DNA from: Marinimicrobium sp. C6131
Lineage (GTDB): Bacteria > Pseudomonadota > Gammaproteobacteria > Pseudomonadales > Cellvibrionaceae
Assembly: GCF_026153455.1 (NCBI RefSeq)
Contig: NZ_CP110629.1
Span: 2,790,001 to 2,854,000, forward strand
Direction: 5' to 3'
DNA length: 64,000 nucleotides
Below, piece after piece: positions 50,358-59,227 of the stretch (positions are counted from its first letter, which is position 1; the number at the start of each line of letters is the position of its first letter). Under the pieces are notes generated by a model, which was not told where the DNA came from, searched no databases, and worked only from the letters and a program-made list of their open reading frames with translations. Position numbers and translations under genes: made by a program.

Positions 50358-52952
50358 TTAGCAGCCGCCATCTTGCGTGCAAGAATCAACAACTTCCCCG
50401 ACTGCATTACCTGCGGTTTCTCCTGCTCCAACCGTCGCTCCCTCTATCACAGCCCCCACAGTTTTGCCAGGGGCATTAGAAGCATTACTTGCTTTAAAGG
50501 TGTTACCGACAACGCTTCTAGCTACTTTTGGAGCGGCTCCAGCAACAACTTTTGCAACCGATCCGCCAGCACCACCACCAACGAGGGCACCAGCAGTTGT
50601 ACCTACATCAATTTCAACATTCGTAACCGCATCAACCGACAACCCTTCGGCTTGAATATTATCTGCAATCTGAGTAGCAGCCTGACCGGCAGCACTAGCA
50701 GCCGCACCACCAAGAGCCATACCAACAGCATTTGAGGCAAGCGGGTTGACGGATCCTACCGCTCCTCCGGCAACCGCGCCAGTTAATGTTCCTTTTAACG
50801 TACCGCCACTGGCTACATACCCACCAACAGCACCAGCAATTGCACCGTAAATGGCGCCCGCTAAACCCCATTCTCCTGTCGGATCCGTATAATTCAACGG
50901 GTCGTTGTGAACGTAGGCATAAAGATTCATCTGATCTTCATACCCCACAGGATCGGTTTGCAAAAACCTTCCCAGATAAGGAGAATACACTCGCGCCCGA
51001 TAGTGATACAAATCTATCTCATCAAGATACATCTGCCCGGTGTAGGCGACGCGTGGAGGATCCTTCTCTTTCGGTATTCCGTATGGATCATAGGCGTAGA
51101 TGCTAACACTCGACCCCGTTTGATTCGATGTCGCTATCACTGATCCCTGATGGTTCTGATAAAAGTACCGACGGTTAGAGGATGCAGTGCTTGTACCATT
51201 GTATTCAACCAACGGCTGATCCAAATCAGGCCCTAGAATGTAGCGTTTAAGAAGTGCACCAGAAGCACTGTACTCCGCGACGAGTGAATCTCCCGAGTAT
51301 ATGAACCTCGTTCTAGTTGAAGAAGAACCTTTGTCAATCTCACGTAATCGCCCTAACGGATCGTACCGAAGGTAAGCATTTTTGGCGCCAGTCGCTCGAA
51401 CTAGACGATTCTCTGTATCATATTGGTAACCAATCCCATCGTGATAGGTTAGATTTCCGTTGGCATCATGCGTCAAACTATGCCCACCAATACTAACGTA
51501 TTGATTCAAACCGTTTACCGTGTAACCTTCTATGCCTTTCTCTTCGGCGACATAGTGATATCGGCTATTACTCGCGTCATTACGGACTATTTGGCTGGCG
51601 GGATTAAAATCATGCTCAAGCCGCACTTGATGATTTGCATTGGGGAAAGCATGATGAAGATCGCGTAATCGATTGACGGCGTCGAACTCGTAACTAGTGG
51701 AGGACGCCCCGGATCGCCTCAACTGACTCCGATAATGCTTGTCATACGTCAAAGATATAAGTTGACTACCTGAAGGATCCAGTATTTTTTTCAGCCGGTC
51801 TAACCCGTCATACTGATAGCTAATTGACTTTCCGTCTGGATAGGTTATTCGCTCCCTATTTCCGTGTTTGTCGTACTGATACGACAAAGTGTAGTTAGTG
51901 CCGTAACTGTTGTTTCGCTCCTCCGTTACGTTACCGAATCCGTCATAGACCCGGCTGACACCCGGACCGGAATGCCCCTGATACCTAGCATAAACTTCCA
52001 ATCCTTGCAAGTTATAACCATAATACACGTTCTCCGTCGAACTAGCTGGAAAGGTCTTTGATATTACCCTATTCAGCCGATCGTACTGGTAATTAATGAT
52101 CTTCCCGTCTCTCTTTCTTATAGACGTACGATTTTGGTTCGCGTCGTAGCTGTATTTTTCGTAATCACCCGAACTGTAACTTCCTTTTGAGGTTTTATGA
52201 GGGAAAAACCAGTAATGAAGCCGACCATATCCGTCATGATCATACCGAGTAAGATTTCCATTCGCGTCCTTAACGGTCCTTACCTCCCAAAGATAGCTGC
52301 TAGCGTGGTCACTAGCGCTGTCTACATAGTAAGTGTACTCTGCATAAATTTGCTGCAAGCTGGTTCCATATGCCTTAAGCACTCTTCTGGGAAGACCGTT
52401 TTCGGAATAAACGGTCTTCGTGATACGATCAGGGCCATATAGCCCGGCTGACCCCAAGCTGCACGCACTTGACGGAATTGAGCCATAACTTGTCGGATTC
52501 ATCCGAACAGCAGTGCATTCCAGACGGCCCAACCCATCATAAGAGTACTGGGTCAACGAGAGAACGGCCCCTGAAGGCGACTCTCGGCGCTCAATAGTTT
52601 TCCGACCCCAATCATCGTACTCGTAAGTGGTAATCTGAGTTACCGAAAAAGGGTATCCTTTCTCCTCCCATTTTGAGGCATCGACTTCATGAGAGGGCCA
52701 GCCAGTAAGCTCGCCTTTTTCTATTCGATAAACCAGCCCTTGATCGTTATATGAGCGTCTTACCGCAAGAAATTTATTCTCTGATGCTGTAGCCGATGGC
52801 TTTATTTCGGCTGTAAGGTCTCCACCTAGATTGTATCTATTCCCATGCGTATAGGGTGATGGCGTACTTTGTGCGAAGGACGAGCTAGCTCCCAAGATGT
52901 AAATCAACGACGTCAACCAAAGGACAACTGCGCAGCTCCGATCTATTAACAT
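50358..52952 (-). CDS. Sec-exported Rhs/YD-repeat protein with Gly/Ala-rich C-terminal tip
   Basis: 864 aa. Signal peptide about 1-28 (VVLWLTSLIYILGASSSFAQ). Many YD repeats (YSYDGLGRLEC, YDHDGYGRLHYW, YQYDRLNRVISK, YQYDGLDRLKKI) fill about 95-640. The Rhs core end, with YRARVYSPYLGRFLQTDPVGYED and NDPLNYTDPTGEW, is followed by a roughly 170-residue tip rich in Gly, Ala and Val (GAIYGAIAGAVGGYVASGG; GALVGGGAGGSVAKVVAG) ending DSCTQDGGC. There is no PAAR or T6SS signal. The tip resembles no nuclease or deaminase. It is third in the operon, 13 nt after the previous gene. Confidence 0.88.
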   Translation of the reverse strand: MLIDRSCAVVLWLTSLIYILGASSSFAQSTPSPYTHGNRYNLGGDLTAEIKPSATASENKFLAVRRSYNDQGLVYRIEKGELTGWPSHEVDASKWEEKGYPFSVTQITTYEYDDWGRKTIERRESPSGAVLSLTQYSYDGLGRLECTAVRMNPTSYGSIPSSACSLGSAGLYGPDRITKTVYSENGLPRRVLKAYGTSLQQIYAEYTYYVDSASDHASSYLWEVRTVKDANGNLTRYDHDGYGRLHYWFFPHKTSKGSYSSGDYEKYSYDANQNRTSIRKRDGKIINYQYDRLNRVISKTFPASSTENVYYGYNLQGLEVYARYQGHSGPGVSRVYDGFGNVTEERNNSYGTNYTLSYQYDKHGNRERITYPDGKSISYQYDGLDRLKKILDPSGSQLISLTYDKHYRSQLRRSGASSTSYEFDAVNRLRDLHHAFPNANHQVRLEHDFNPASQIVRNDASNSRYHYVAEEKGIEGYTVNGLNQYVSIGGHSLTHDANGNLTYHDGIGYQYDTENRLVRATGAKNAYLRYDPLGRLREIDKGSSSTRTRFIYSGDSLVAEYSASGALLKRYILGPDLDQPLVEYNGTSTASSNRRYFYQNHQGSVIATSNQTGSSVSIYAYDPYGIPKEKDPPRVAYTGQMYLDEIDLYHYRARVYSPYLGRFLQTDPVGYEDQMNLYAYVHNDPLNYTDPTGEWGLAGAIYGAIAGAVGGYVASGGTLKGTLTGAVAGGAVGSVNPLASNAVGMALGGAAASAAGQAATQIADNIQAEGLSVDAVTNVEIDVGTTAGALVGGGAGGSVAKVVAGAAPKVARSVVGNTFKASNASNAPGKTVGAVIEGATVGAGETAGNAVGEVVDSCTQDGGC

Positions 52953-52965
52953 TACGATTTACTCC

Positions 52966-54798
52966 TCAGTAACAGCTAGCCTTGCTGGCTTTAGGCATAG
53001 TTTCAGCAATCATGTTTCCGACTTTGTCGTACTGATAGCAGGTCGTCAGCGTCTTTCCATTCGCCTCAACACGCTTTCCCCTTAACCATAAATTGTTGGC
53101 GCCTGAAGTTGGACCGTAATCGTATGTGGTAACGACTTCATCTGCTGGACTGGCGCAGCCGCTACCGGAAGCCGACCCGCTGCGGCAATAACTTGTCTTT
53201 ATCAACAACCAGATCGGCGTATCTGCCGCTTCGATGTGGGCACCTGACTTCTTGTAACGAGCATACCTTTGCTCGTAAAAGTAGCGTCGTTGAGGCCGAA
53301 TGCCATCCCTGTCAGCGGGGAGAGTTACCGTTTCAACCTGGCCGGACTCCGAATGGTAGGTGTAATTGGTCCTATTCCCCCTTCCATCTTCTATCCAGTT
53401 CGGCTTATTGCACCAAAATCTATTATTAGTGTTGCAATCAGGCTCATATTCAGCAACGAGCTCTATATGAGAGCCGTAATTATTATGGCCATGAACTTCA
53501 ACTTGAGACCGCTTTATTAAGTTTCCCCGACCGTCATACTCAAACTCATACCGGCGCCCCTTGTCCATCAATGACTCAATGTTGTTATGGTTACGATCTG
53601 AATACATAGCCTTCATGCCATCAGGCGTCCATATAGATACCAGACTACTGTCTGGGCCCAACACGGCGAGATGCAAACCAAGCGGTCCTCTGCTAGCGCT
53701 TTGAGACGCATAAGGCGTGTTGGGCAGCTTATAGTCGTGCTCCCACTCCGCCCCATCTATGATGACTTTATCAATGGAATTCCTTTTATAAATTCCGTTA
53801 CAACCAGTGATCTGATTTTCCGCACAATACACGTGGCGGTACTCATACCGACTTGTTCTAGACGCACTTGATTTTCCCGTAGGTAGTTTCACAGATGTAA
53901 TTAGTGCTTCGTATGGAGCGCCACTCTGGTTAATGCTGTGCCTTTGATGAAAGTACTCAGTCTTTAAGTTAGATGCGTCCGTTATTCCAAAGGCCCCTCC
54001 CCTAGCAGTTCTCTCTGACACTGAGGGAAGATCAAACATCAGTTCTGGCCAATTTTCTGAAAGTGAACACTGATTAGACTCTGGGTCACAGTACTCGTAT
54101 GCATTATTGATAGCGACAATCCGCTCCGGGTAGTTGTAGTAGTACAGACTACCCGTGGAGGGCTTTTGATCTTCAATGTAGTCATACTTGAGCTGGAGCC
54201 CTGTATTGGTTGTCACAGATGATTTTCTTAAAGTTCCACCATGAATTTTAATTTTAAACCCGTTTGGATAAGTTATCTCTCGATAGTCCGGCTCGATTAA
54301 GACAATAGTTCCATCGTGCTTAACGTAGGTATAAGCGTCGAACAAAGACCCGCAACCTCCAACATGACACACGCCTTCAAGGGTCGCACTATCCCTCCGT
54401 TTGGATACGAACTCTCCTGAGATATATACAAAGTCCTGAGCTGACCGTCCTATCTGAACAGCATGGGAATTCTCTCCCGATCCCTGTGGGCGTGGAGTCA
54501 CTTGTATAGTGTAGTCATCGCCGAATCCATAAAAATAACTTCTCGTCCAAGGGTGAATCGTTGCAGAAAGGCTGCTGACACCGGAACCGATACTTAATCC
54601 TTTATGACTAAAGTCTGGCTCCCTAGATAGAATATCGGTTCCCGATGCATCCCTCACTGACACTTCTGGTGGTGGCTCAAGACCTATCGACTCCTCTTCT
54701 TCAATTTCCTGAGCATAAGAAGAGTTGAACGCCACCAGGAAAAGTATAGACAACAAGTCGAGAAGCATTTTGGCCATATTTAGATAGCTTTTACTCAT
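52966..54798 (-). CDS. Sec-exported Rhs N-terminal-like protein
   Basis: 610 aa with signal peptide about 1-29 (ILFLVAFNSSYAQ). Residues about 70-330 contain beta-rich sequence of Rhs N-terminal/DUF6531-like character (YTYVKHDGTIVLIEPDYREITYPNG in pieces, GTLRKSSVTTNTG), and about 400-610 contain YD-type repeats (YEFEYDGRGNLIKRS, NWIEDGRGNRTNYTYHSESG, TCYQYDKVGNMIAET). It stops where a normal Rhs shell would continue into the next gene. AAAGGA is 8 nt before the ATG. Cys-rich patches (CHVGGCG, CDPESNQC) suggest disulfides. Confidence 0.8.
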   Translation of the reverse strand: MSKSYLNMAKMLLDLLSILFLVAFNSSYAQEIEEEESIGLEPPPEVSVRDASGTDILSREPDFSHKGLSIGSGVSSLSATIHPWTRSYFYGFGDDYTIQVTPRPQGSGENSHAVQIGRSAQDFVYISGEFVSKRRDSATLEGVCHVGGCGSLFDAYTYVKHDGTIVLIEPDYREITYPNGFKIKIHGGTLRKSSVTTNTGLQLKYDYIEDQKPSTGSLYYYNYPERIVAINNAYEYCDPESNQCSLSENWPELMFDLPSVSERTARGGAFGITDASNLKTEYFHQRHSINQSGAPYEALITSVKLPTGKSSASRTSRYEYRHVYCAENQITGCNGIYKRNSIDKVIIDGAEWEHDYKLPNTPYASQSASRGPLGLHLAVLGPDSSLVSIWTPDGMKAMYSDRNHNNIESLMDKGRRYEFEYDGRGNLIKRSQVEVHGHNNYGSHIELVAEYEPDCNTNNRFWCNKPNWIEDGRGNRTNYTYHSESGQVETVTLPADRDGIRPQRRYFYEQRYARYKKSGAHIEAADTPIWLLIKTSYCRSGSASGSGCASPADEVVTTYDYGPTSGANNLWLRGKRVEANGKTLTTCYQYDKVGNMIAETMPKASKASCY

Positions 54799-54821
54799 AA
54801 TGGAATCCTTTAACTACTTTT

Positions 54822-55823
54822 TTAGTTATCTCGTTCGACCGATTCACGATTTCCGGCAGCGTCATACTGATATTCTTCATGATGGCCGTTTGAGTCGCTT
54901 CGCTCTATCAGGCGACCGAGTGCATCATATCCATAATCCGTTGTAACGGAGCCATGAGACTTGAACTGGAAGTACACGGATGATTCTGTTCCCGGAGCAC
55001 CTCCCGAGGTATAGCCTCTGGCCCGAAGTCGAACTGTCGACGAAACAGTAATCGGTCCAGTATAAAGCGGGGATGAAGACGTAACTTGAGAGTTATTAGT
55101 GGTGTAGCGAATTGCAATTCCCGACTCTGGAGTAGACAGGGTAATTTTAACCGGATCGTAGTAAATGCCACCTTGAGGATTAATTGTAGGCGCGACCGGG
55201 GGAGGCAAGATCGTGAAGCTCCTTGATCGTGTCCCACTACTTTTCCATCCGGTTCGAAATGCTTTGGCCTTGACGGTCCTACTGGAAGTGATATTAATAG
55301 GGCCAGAGTAGACTGGTGACGACGAGGTTACAGAAGCACCATTTGTCGTATACCGGATGGTAGCGCCTGTAGTCGACGTTGAAACCATTACAGCTAAGGA
55401 TCCGACATGAGTGCCACCAGAAGGAGATATCGTTGGAGTGGAGACTGTCGGCTGAGAGATAGTAACTGATAGCACTGACCCCCAAGAGCTGCACATAAAG
55501 TTGTAGGTGCAATAGTTAGCCCGGTATTCGTATGTACCCGGACTTTTACTTGATGCAGAGTAAGACGTCGGTGCCCCACTAACGGAGGTATAGACTGTAC
55601 TCCAACTGCCACCACTAGTTCTTTGTTGTAACTGGTAGTTCGGGACTGAGCTATTCCTTGCCCATGATATCGTGTAATTTCCTGTGGTGTTCGTACCCGA
55701 AGGATTAACGCTAAGAGAAGGACCACTAGGAGGCAAGTAGAACTGACCCAAAGCGAGAGTCGGTATCCCGCAAAAGATCAGAAATACTGCAGATTTTTTA
55801 ATACAAGAAAGGTGATGACGCAT
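54822..55823 (-). CDS. Sec-exported protein: Fn3-like, two chitobiase C-terminal-type domains and a YD repeat
   Basis: 333 aa. Signal peptide about 1-26. A fibronectin-III-like domain (about 30-128, SWARNSSVPNYQLQQR...YEYRANYC) is followed by two CHB_HEX_C-type modules (about 132-205 and 212-290: PTISPSGGTHVGSLAVMVST, ATIRYTTNG...SSPVYSGPI) and a C-terminal YD pair (YGYDALGRLIERSDSNG, EYQYDAAGNRES). These modules often bind carbohydrate or surfaces, so it may anchor the split Rhs. First gene of the operon; AAGGA precedes the ATG; 22-23 nt to the next gene. Confidence 0.8.
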   Translation of the reverse strand: MRHHLSCIKKSAVFLIFCGIPTLALGQFYLPPSGPSLSVNPSGTNTTGNYTISWARNSSVPNYQLQQRTSGGSWSTVYTSVSGAPTSYSASSKSPGTYEYRANYCTYNFMCSSWGSVLSVTISQPTVSTPTISPSGGTHVGSLAVMVSTSTTGATIRYTTNGASVTSSSPVYSGPINITSSRTVKAKAFRTGWKSSGTRSRSFTILPPPVAPTINPQGGIYYDPVKITLSTPESGIAIRYTTNNSQVTSSSPLYTGPITVSSTVRLRARGYTSGGAPGTESSVYFQFKSHGSVTTDYGYDALGRLIERSDSNGHHEEYQYDAAGNRESVERDN

Positions 55824-55995
55824 GCGGCATCCTTACCCTTGGTTTGATTGTTATCATTAATCGCTATTCATCAATACGTGACATAGCATCCAAAATCAAA
55901 TGTAATGCGCCAACATTCGATTGGCAACACAGTACATACGTATTCATAGCAAGTTTCAAATAACAAGATCGACGACCCTCTCACCCAATGACGTC

Positions 55996-56011
55996 AAAAT
56001 ACACGTATTTT
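55996..56011. promoter_or_regulatory. Palindrome upstream of the split-rhs operon
   Basis: AAAATACACGTATTTT (7-2-7), flanked by ACGTC on the left and CGTCA on the right. It lies about 170 nt upstream of the first rhs-operon gene in an AT-rich region (55824-56060) that otherwise shows no gene. Could be a regulator site. Confidence 0.35.
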
Positions 56012-56190
56012 CGTCAAACATCACTTAGGATTCTCACAACTCCAGCCCTGGTTGATGGCGTATCTTAAGTTAGAGTAGGCATCCATACCGATTCCGCTTG
56101 GGCTGGGCGCCCGTATCCGGTAGACTGCGCTCCTTTTGCGCCCTTCCCTACCGCGCTTGCGGCGCCCACACCTCCCAGTTGGACCCCTTT

Positions 56191-57771
56191 GTGATCTCTA
56201 CCGCCAATATTACGATGCAGTTCGGGGCCAAGCCCCTGTTCGAGAACGTCTCGGTCAAATTCAACAACGGCAATCGCTACGGCCTGATCGGCGCCAACGG
56301 CTGCGGCAAATCCACCTTCATGAAAATTCTGGGCCGCGACCTGGAACCCTCCGGCGGCCAGGTCATGCTGGAGCCCAATGTGCGCATGGGCATGCTGCGC
56401 CAGGACCAGTTCGCCTTTGAGGAATACACGGTGCTGGATACCGTGATCATGGGGCACACCGAGCTGTGGAAGGTGAAGGCCGAACGCGACCGCATTTACA
56501 GCCTGCCGGAAATGAGCGAAGACGACGGCATGAAGGTGGCGGAACTGGAAGTGCAGTTCGCCGAGCTGGACGGCTACACCGCCGAAGCCCGCGCCGGCGA
56601 GCTGCTGCTGGGACTGGAAATTCCGGAAGAACAGCACACCGGCCCCATGAGCGCCATCGCCCCCGGCTGGAAGCTGCGGGTACTGCTCGCCCAGGCACTA
56701 TTTTCAGACCCCGACGTACTGTTGCTGGATGAGCCCACCAACAACCTGGACATCAACACCATCCGCTGGCTGGAAGGCATTCTGACCCAGCGCAACAGCA
56801 CCATCATCATCATTTCCCACGACCGGCACTTTCTGAACAGCGTGTGCACCCACATGGCCGACCTGGACTTTGGCGAGCTGCGCATTTATCCGGGCAACTA
56901 CGACGACTACATGATCGCCTCCACCGCCGCCCGCGAACGGCTACACAACGAAAACGCCAAGAAGAAAACCCAGATTGCCGATCTGCAGTCCTTTGTCAGC
57001 CGGTTTTCTGCCAACGCCTCGAAAGCCAAGCAGGCCACCTCGCGGGCCAAGCAACTGGAAAAGATCAAACTGGAAGACATTCCACCGTCGAGCCGGGTCA
57101 GCCCGTTTATCCGCTTTTCCCAGGACAAGAAGCTGCACCGTCTGGCGGTGGTCATGGAAAAAGCCAACAAGGCGTTTGACAAGACACTGTTCGAAGATCT
57201 GAGCCTGAGCATTGAAGCGGGTGAAAAGGTCGCGATCATCGGCCCCAACGGCGCGGGTAAAACCACCTTGCTGCGCTGCCTGTACGGAGACGTATCCGCC
57301 GACTCGGGCACCATCAAGTGGGCCGAGCAGGCCGACGTCGGCTATGTGGCACAGGACCACTCCGATGATTTTGCCTACGAGGCAACACTGTTTGAATGGA
57401 TGCAGCAGTGGACCACCGGTGATGAACAGGTGGTACGCGGCGCCCTGGGGCGCATGCTGTTTTCCAACGACGACGTGAAAAAATCGGTAAAGGTGATTTC
57501 CGGTGGTGAACAGGGTCGGATGCTGTTCGGCAAACTGACCCTGCTCAACCCCAACGTCATGCTGATGGACGAACCCACCAACCACCTGGATATGGAATCC
57601 ATTGAAGCCCTGAACCTGGCGCTGGAGAATTATCCGGGAACACTGATCTTCGTCAGCCACGACCGGGAATTTGTTTCCTCACTGGCCACCCGGATTATCG
57701 ACATGAAGCCCGATGGACTGGTGGATTTTCACGGCTCCTACGATGAGTATCTACGCAGCCAGGGATTGTAG
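56191..57771 (+). CDS. ybiT: ABC-F family ATPase YbiT
   Basis: 526-aa soluble tandem ATPase of the ABC-F translation-factor family, no transmembrane helices. Walker A GANGCGKSTFMKIL and GPNGAGKTTLLRCL; signature motifs near PGWKLRVLLAQALF and SGGEQGRMLFGKL; Walker B LLLDEPTNNLD and MLMDEPTNHLD. The linker (about 240-320) and ending YDEYLRSQGL match E. coli YbiT closely. GTG at 56191 aligns with the YbiT N-terminus; the open frame upstream is not conserved. Marks the return to core-genome composition. Confidence 0.93.
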   Translation: MISTANITMQFGAKPLFENVSVKFNNGNRYGLIGANGCGKSTFMKILGRDLEPSGGQVMLEPNVRMGMLRQDQFAFEEYTVLDTVIMGHTELWKVKAERDRIYSLPEMSEDDGMKVAELEVQFAELDGYTAEARAGELLLGLEIPEEQHTGPMSAIAPGWKLRVLLAQALFSDPDVLLLDEPTNNLDINTIRWLEGILTQRNSTIIIISHDRHFLNSVCTHMADLDFGELRIYPGNYDDYMIASTAARERLHNENAKKKTQIADLQSFVSRFSANASKAKQATSRAKQLEKIKLEDIPPSSRVSPFIRFSQDKKLHRLAVVMEKANKAFDKTLFEDLSLSIEAGEKVAIIGPNGAGKTTLLRCLYGDVSADSGTIKWAEQADVGYVAQDHSDDFAYEATLFEWMQQWTTGDEQVVRGALGRMLFSNDDVKKSVKVISGGEQGRMLFGKLTLLNPNVMLMDEPTNHLDMESIEALNLALENYPGTLIFVSHDREFVSSLATRIIDMKPDGLVDFHGSYDEYLRSQGL

Positions 57772-58021
57772 GGCACCCGCGCGGTACCACCGCATCCATC
57801 AAAAAGAGCACTCCAGAATATTATCCTCGCGCCTTATAGCGATACAGTATAAACAGGACGTAACTCGCCGTCTGAAGCATGATATAACGTTGCCCAAGAC
57901 GGCAGTCTTCCGGTTGAATACAGACACACCCTACCTGAGGGAATCAGGCAATAAAAAAACGGATGAAAGTGCATTTTCATTCACTCTCAATAATGAATAT
58001 ACACCACAAAAGGATCTGGCC

Positions 58022-58852
58022 ATGCTGATCAAGCTACCCTGCATCAAACTACTTTGCGCAAGCCTGTTTCTTCTGGCAAGCCACACCAGCTTTGCCGACA
58101 CTGACAATATCACCCAAGCTTTGCGACATGAGGTTCGCACGGAAGAGAACAAAGCACGAGATTCAGCGCGCAAGCCCGAACAGGTACTGAGTTTCTTTGA
58201 AGTTACGCCGCAAAGTACTGTCGTTGAAGTGTGGCCGGGCTCTGGCTGGTATACCGAGATCCTGGCGCCATTATTGGCGAAAGAAGGAAAACTCTACGCT
58301 TCCCACTTCTCTGACAAGTTCAGTCTTCTGGACGCCGAATATATGCAGAAAGCCCGGAGTGAATACCAGGACAAACTTGAATCGCACCCGGTTTACGACA
58401 ATGTGATACTCACCGAGTTTGCCCCACTGGCCGATATCGCTATTGCGCCGCCAGAGAGCGCTGATGTGGTGCTCTCTGTTCGCAACCAGCTTTATGTATT
58501 TGAAGGCGAGAAATCAATGAATCACGCCTTGGCCAACTTTTATCAGGCGCTCAAACCCGGCGGAGTACTGGGAGTTGTGGCGCCACGCCTACCGGATGAC
58601 TTGCAGGATGTGGATTGGGGGAAATCAGGTTATGTCCCCGAGCAACTATGGTTAACGTTGGCTGAAGAAGCCGGATTCAGCTTTGAAGGCAAAAACGACC
58701 TGCTGCTAAACCCAAAGGATACTGCCGATCATCCGCAAGGAATCTGGTCCTTACCTCCCTCCTTGATGGGAGATGCAAAAGACAAAGAAAAGTACCTGTC
58801 CATCGGCGAAGCCAACCGGATGGTGCTGAAGTTCAGAAAGCCAAGCAATTAA
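58022..58852 (+). CDS. Exported class I methyltransferase-like protein
   Basis: 276 aa. Signal peptide about 1-25 (LLCASLFLLASHTSFA). The mature part is a Rossmann methyltransferase fold with motif I modified to VVEVWPGSGWYTEILAPLL (Trp-Pro replaces the usual Gly-x), a conserved SADVVLSVRNQLYVF region, and FYQALKPGGVLGVVAPRLP. AAAGGA precedes the ATG at 58022. Such exported relatives occur in marine gammaproteobacteria, but SAM availability in the periplasm is doubtful, so catalysis is unproven. Confidence 0.8.
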   Translation: MLIKLPCIKLLCASLFLLASHTSFADTDNITQALRHEVRTEENKARDSARKPEQVLSFFEVTPQSTVVEVWPGSGWYTEILAPLLAKEGKLYASHFSDKFSLLDAEYMQKARSEYQDKLESHPVYDNVILTEFAPLADIAIAPPESADVVLSVRNQLYVFEGEKSMNHALANFYQALKPGGVLGVVAPRLPDDLQDVDWGKSGYVPEQLWLTLAEEAGFSFEGKNDLLLNPKDTADHPQGIWSLPPSLMGDAKDKEKYLSIGEANRMVLKFRKPSN

Positions 58853-58870
58853 AAGGTCGGAGTTTGTAAT

Positions 58871-58920
58871 CCCGTAGGGCACCCATCGGGTGCCGTGCTC
58901 GGGTTTATGCCTACGCCCTA
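58871..58920. repeat. REP-like repeat, GTAGGGCACCCA type
   Basis: CCCGTAGGGCACCCATCGGG with a GGCACCC-ATC-GGGTGCC hairpin (58878-58894), ending GCCTACGCCCTA. Same core as the 82-bp tandem repeat at 61.8 kb. The rest of the 375-nt gap to 59228 shows no gene or clear signal. Confidence 0.65.
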
Positions 58921-59227
58921 AGCCGAGAAAATACGCATCATGTCATCTCTGACGTTCAATAAAGACGAAAACCGGCGCATTAAACATTCTTCCGTTGACT
59001 TTTAACTGGATATGTAACCAGAACATTTCCTTCTAATATCGCGCACAAGGAAATTCTATGTACTTGGATTCAAATCCGAAGTGTTTCTTTTTATGAGAAA
59101 TCAGGGGAGGATTGTAGCGAACACATTGACCTGCGGAATCGACAGAGTCACCGGTCCTGTTACAATGAAGACGTCGCGGGTTCCCATTACTCGTCATATT
59201 TTGGAGAAAAGAGCGGACACGTTATAA

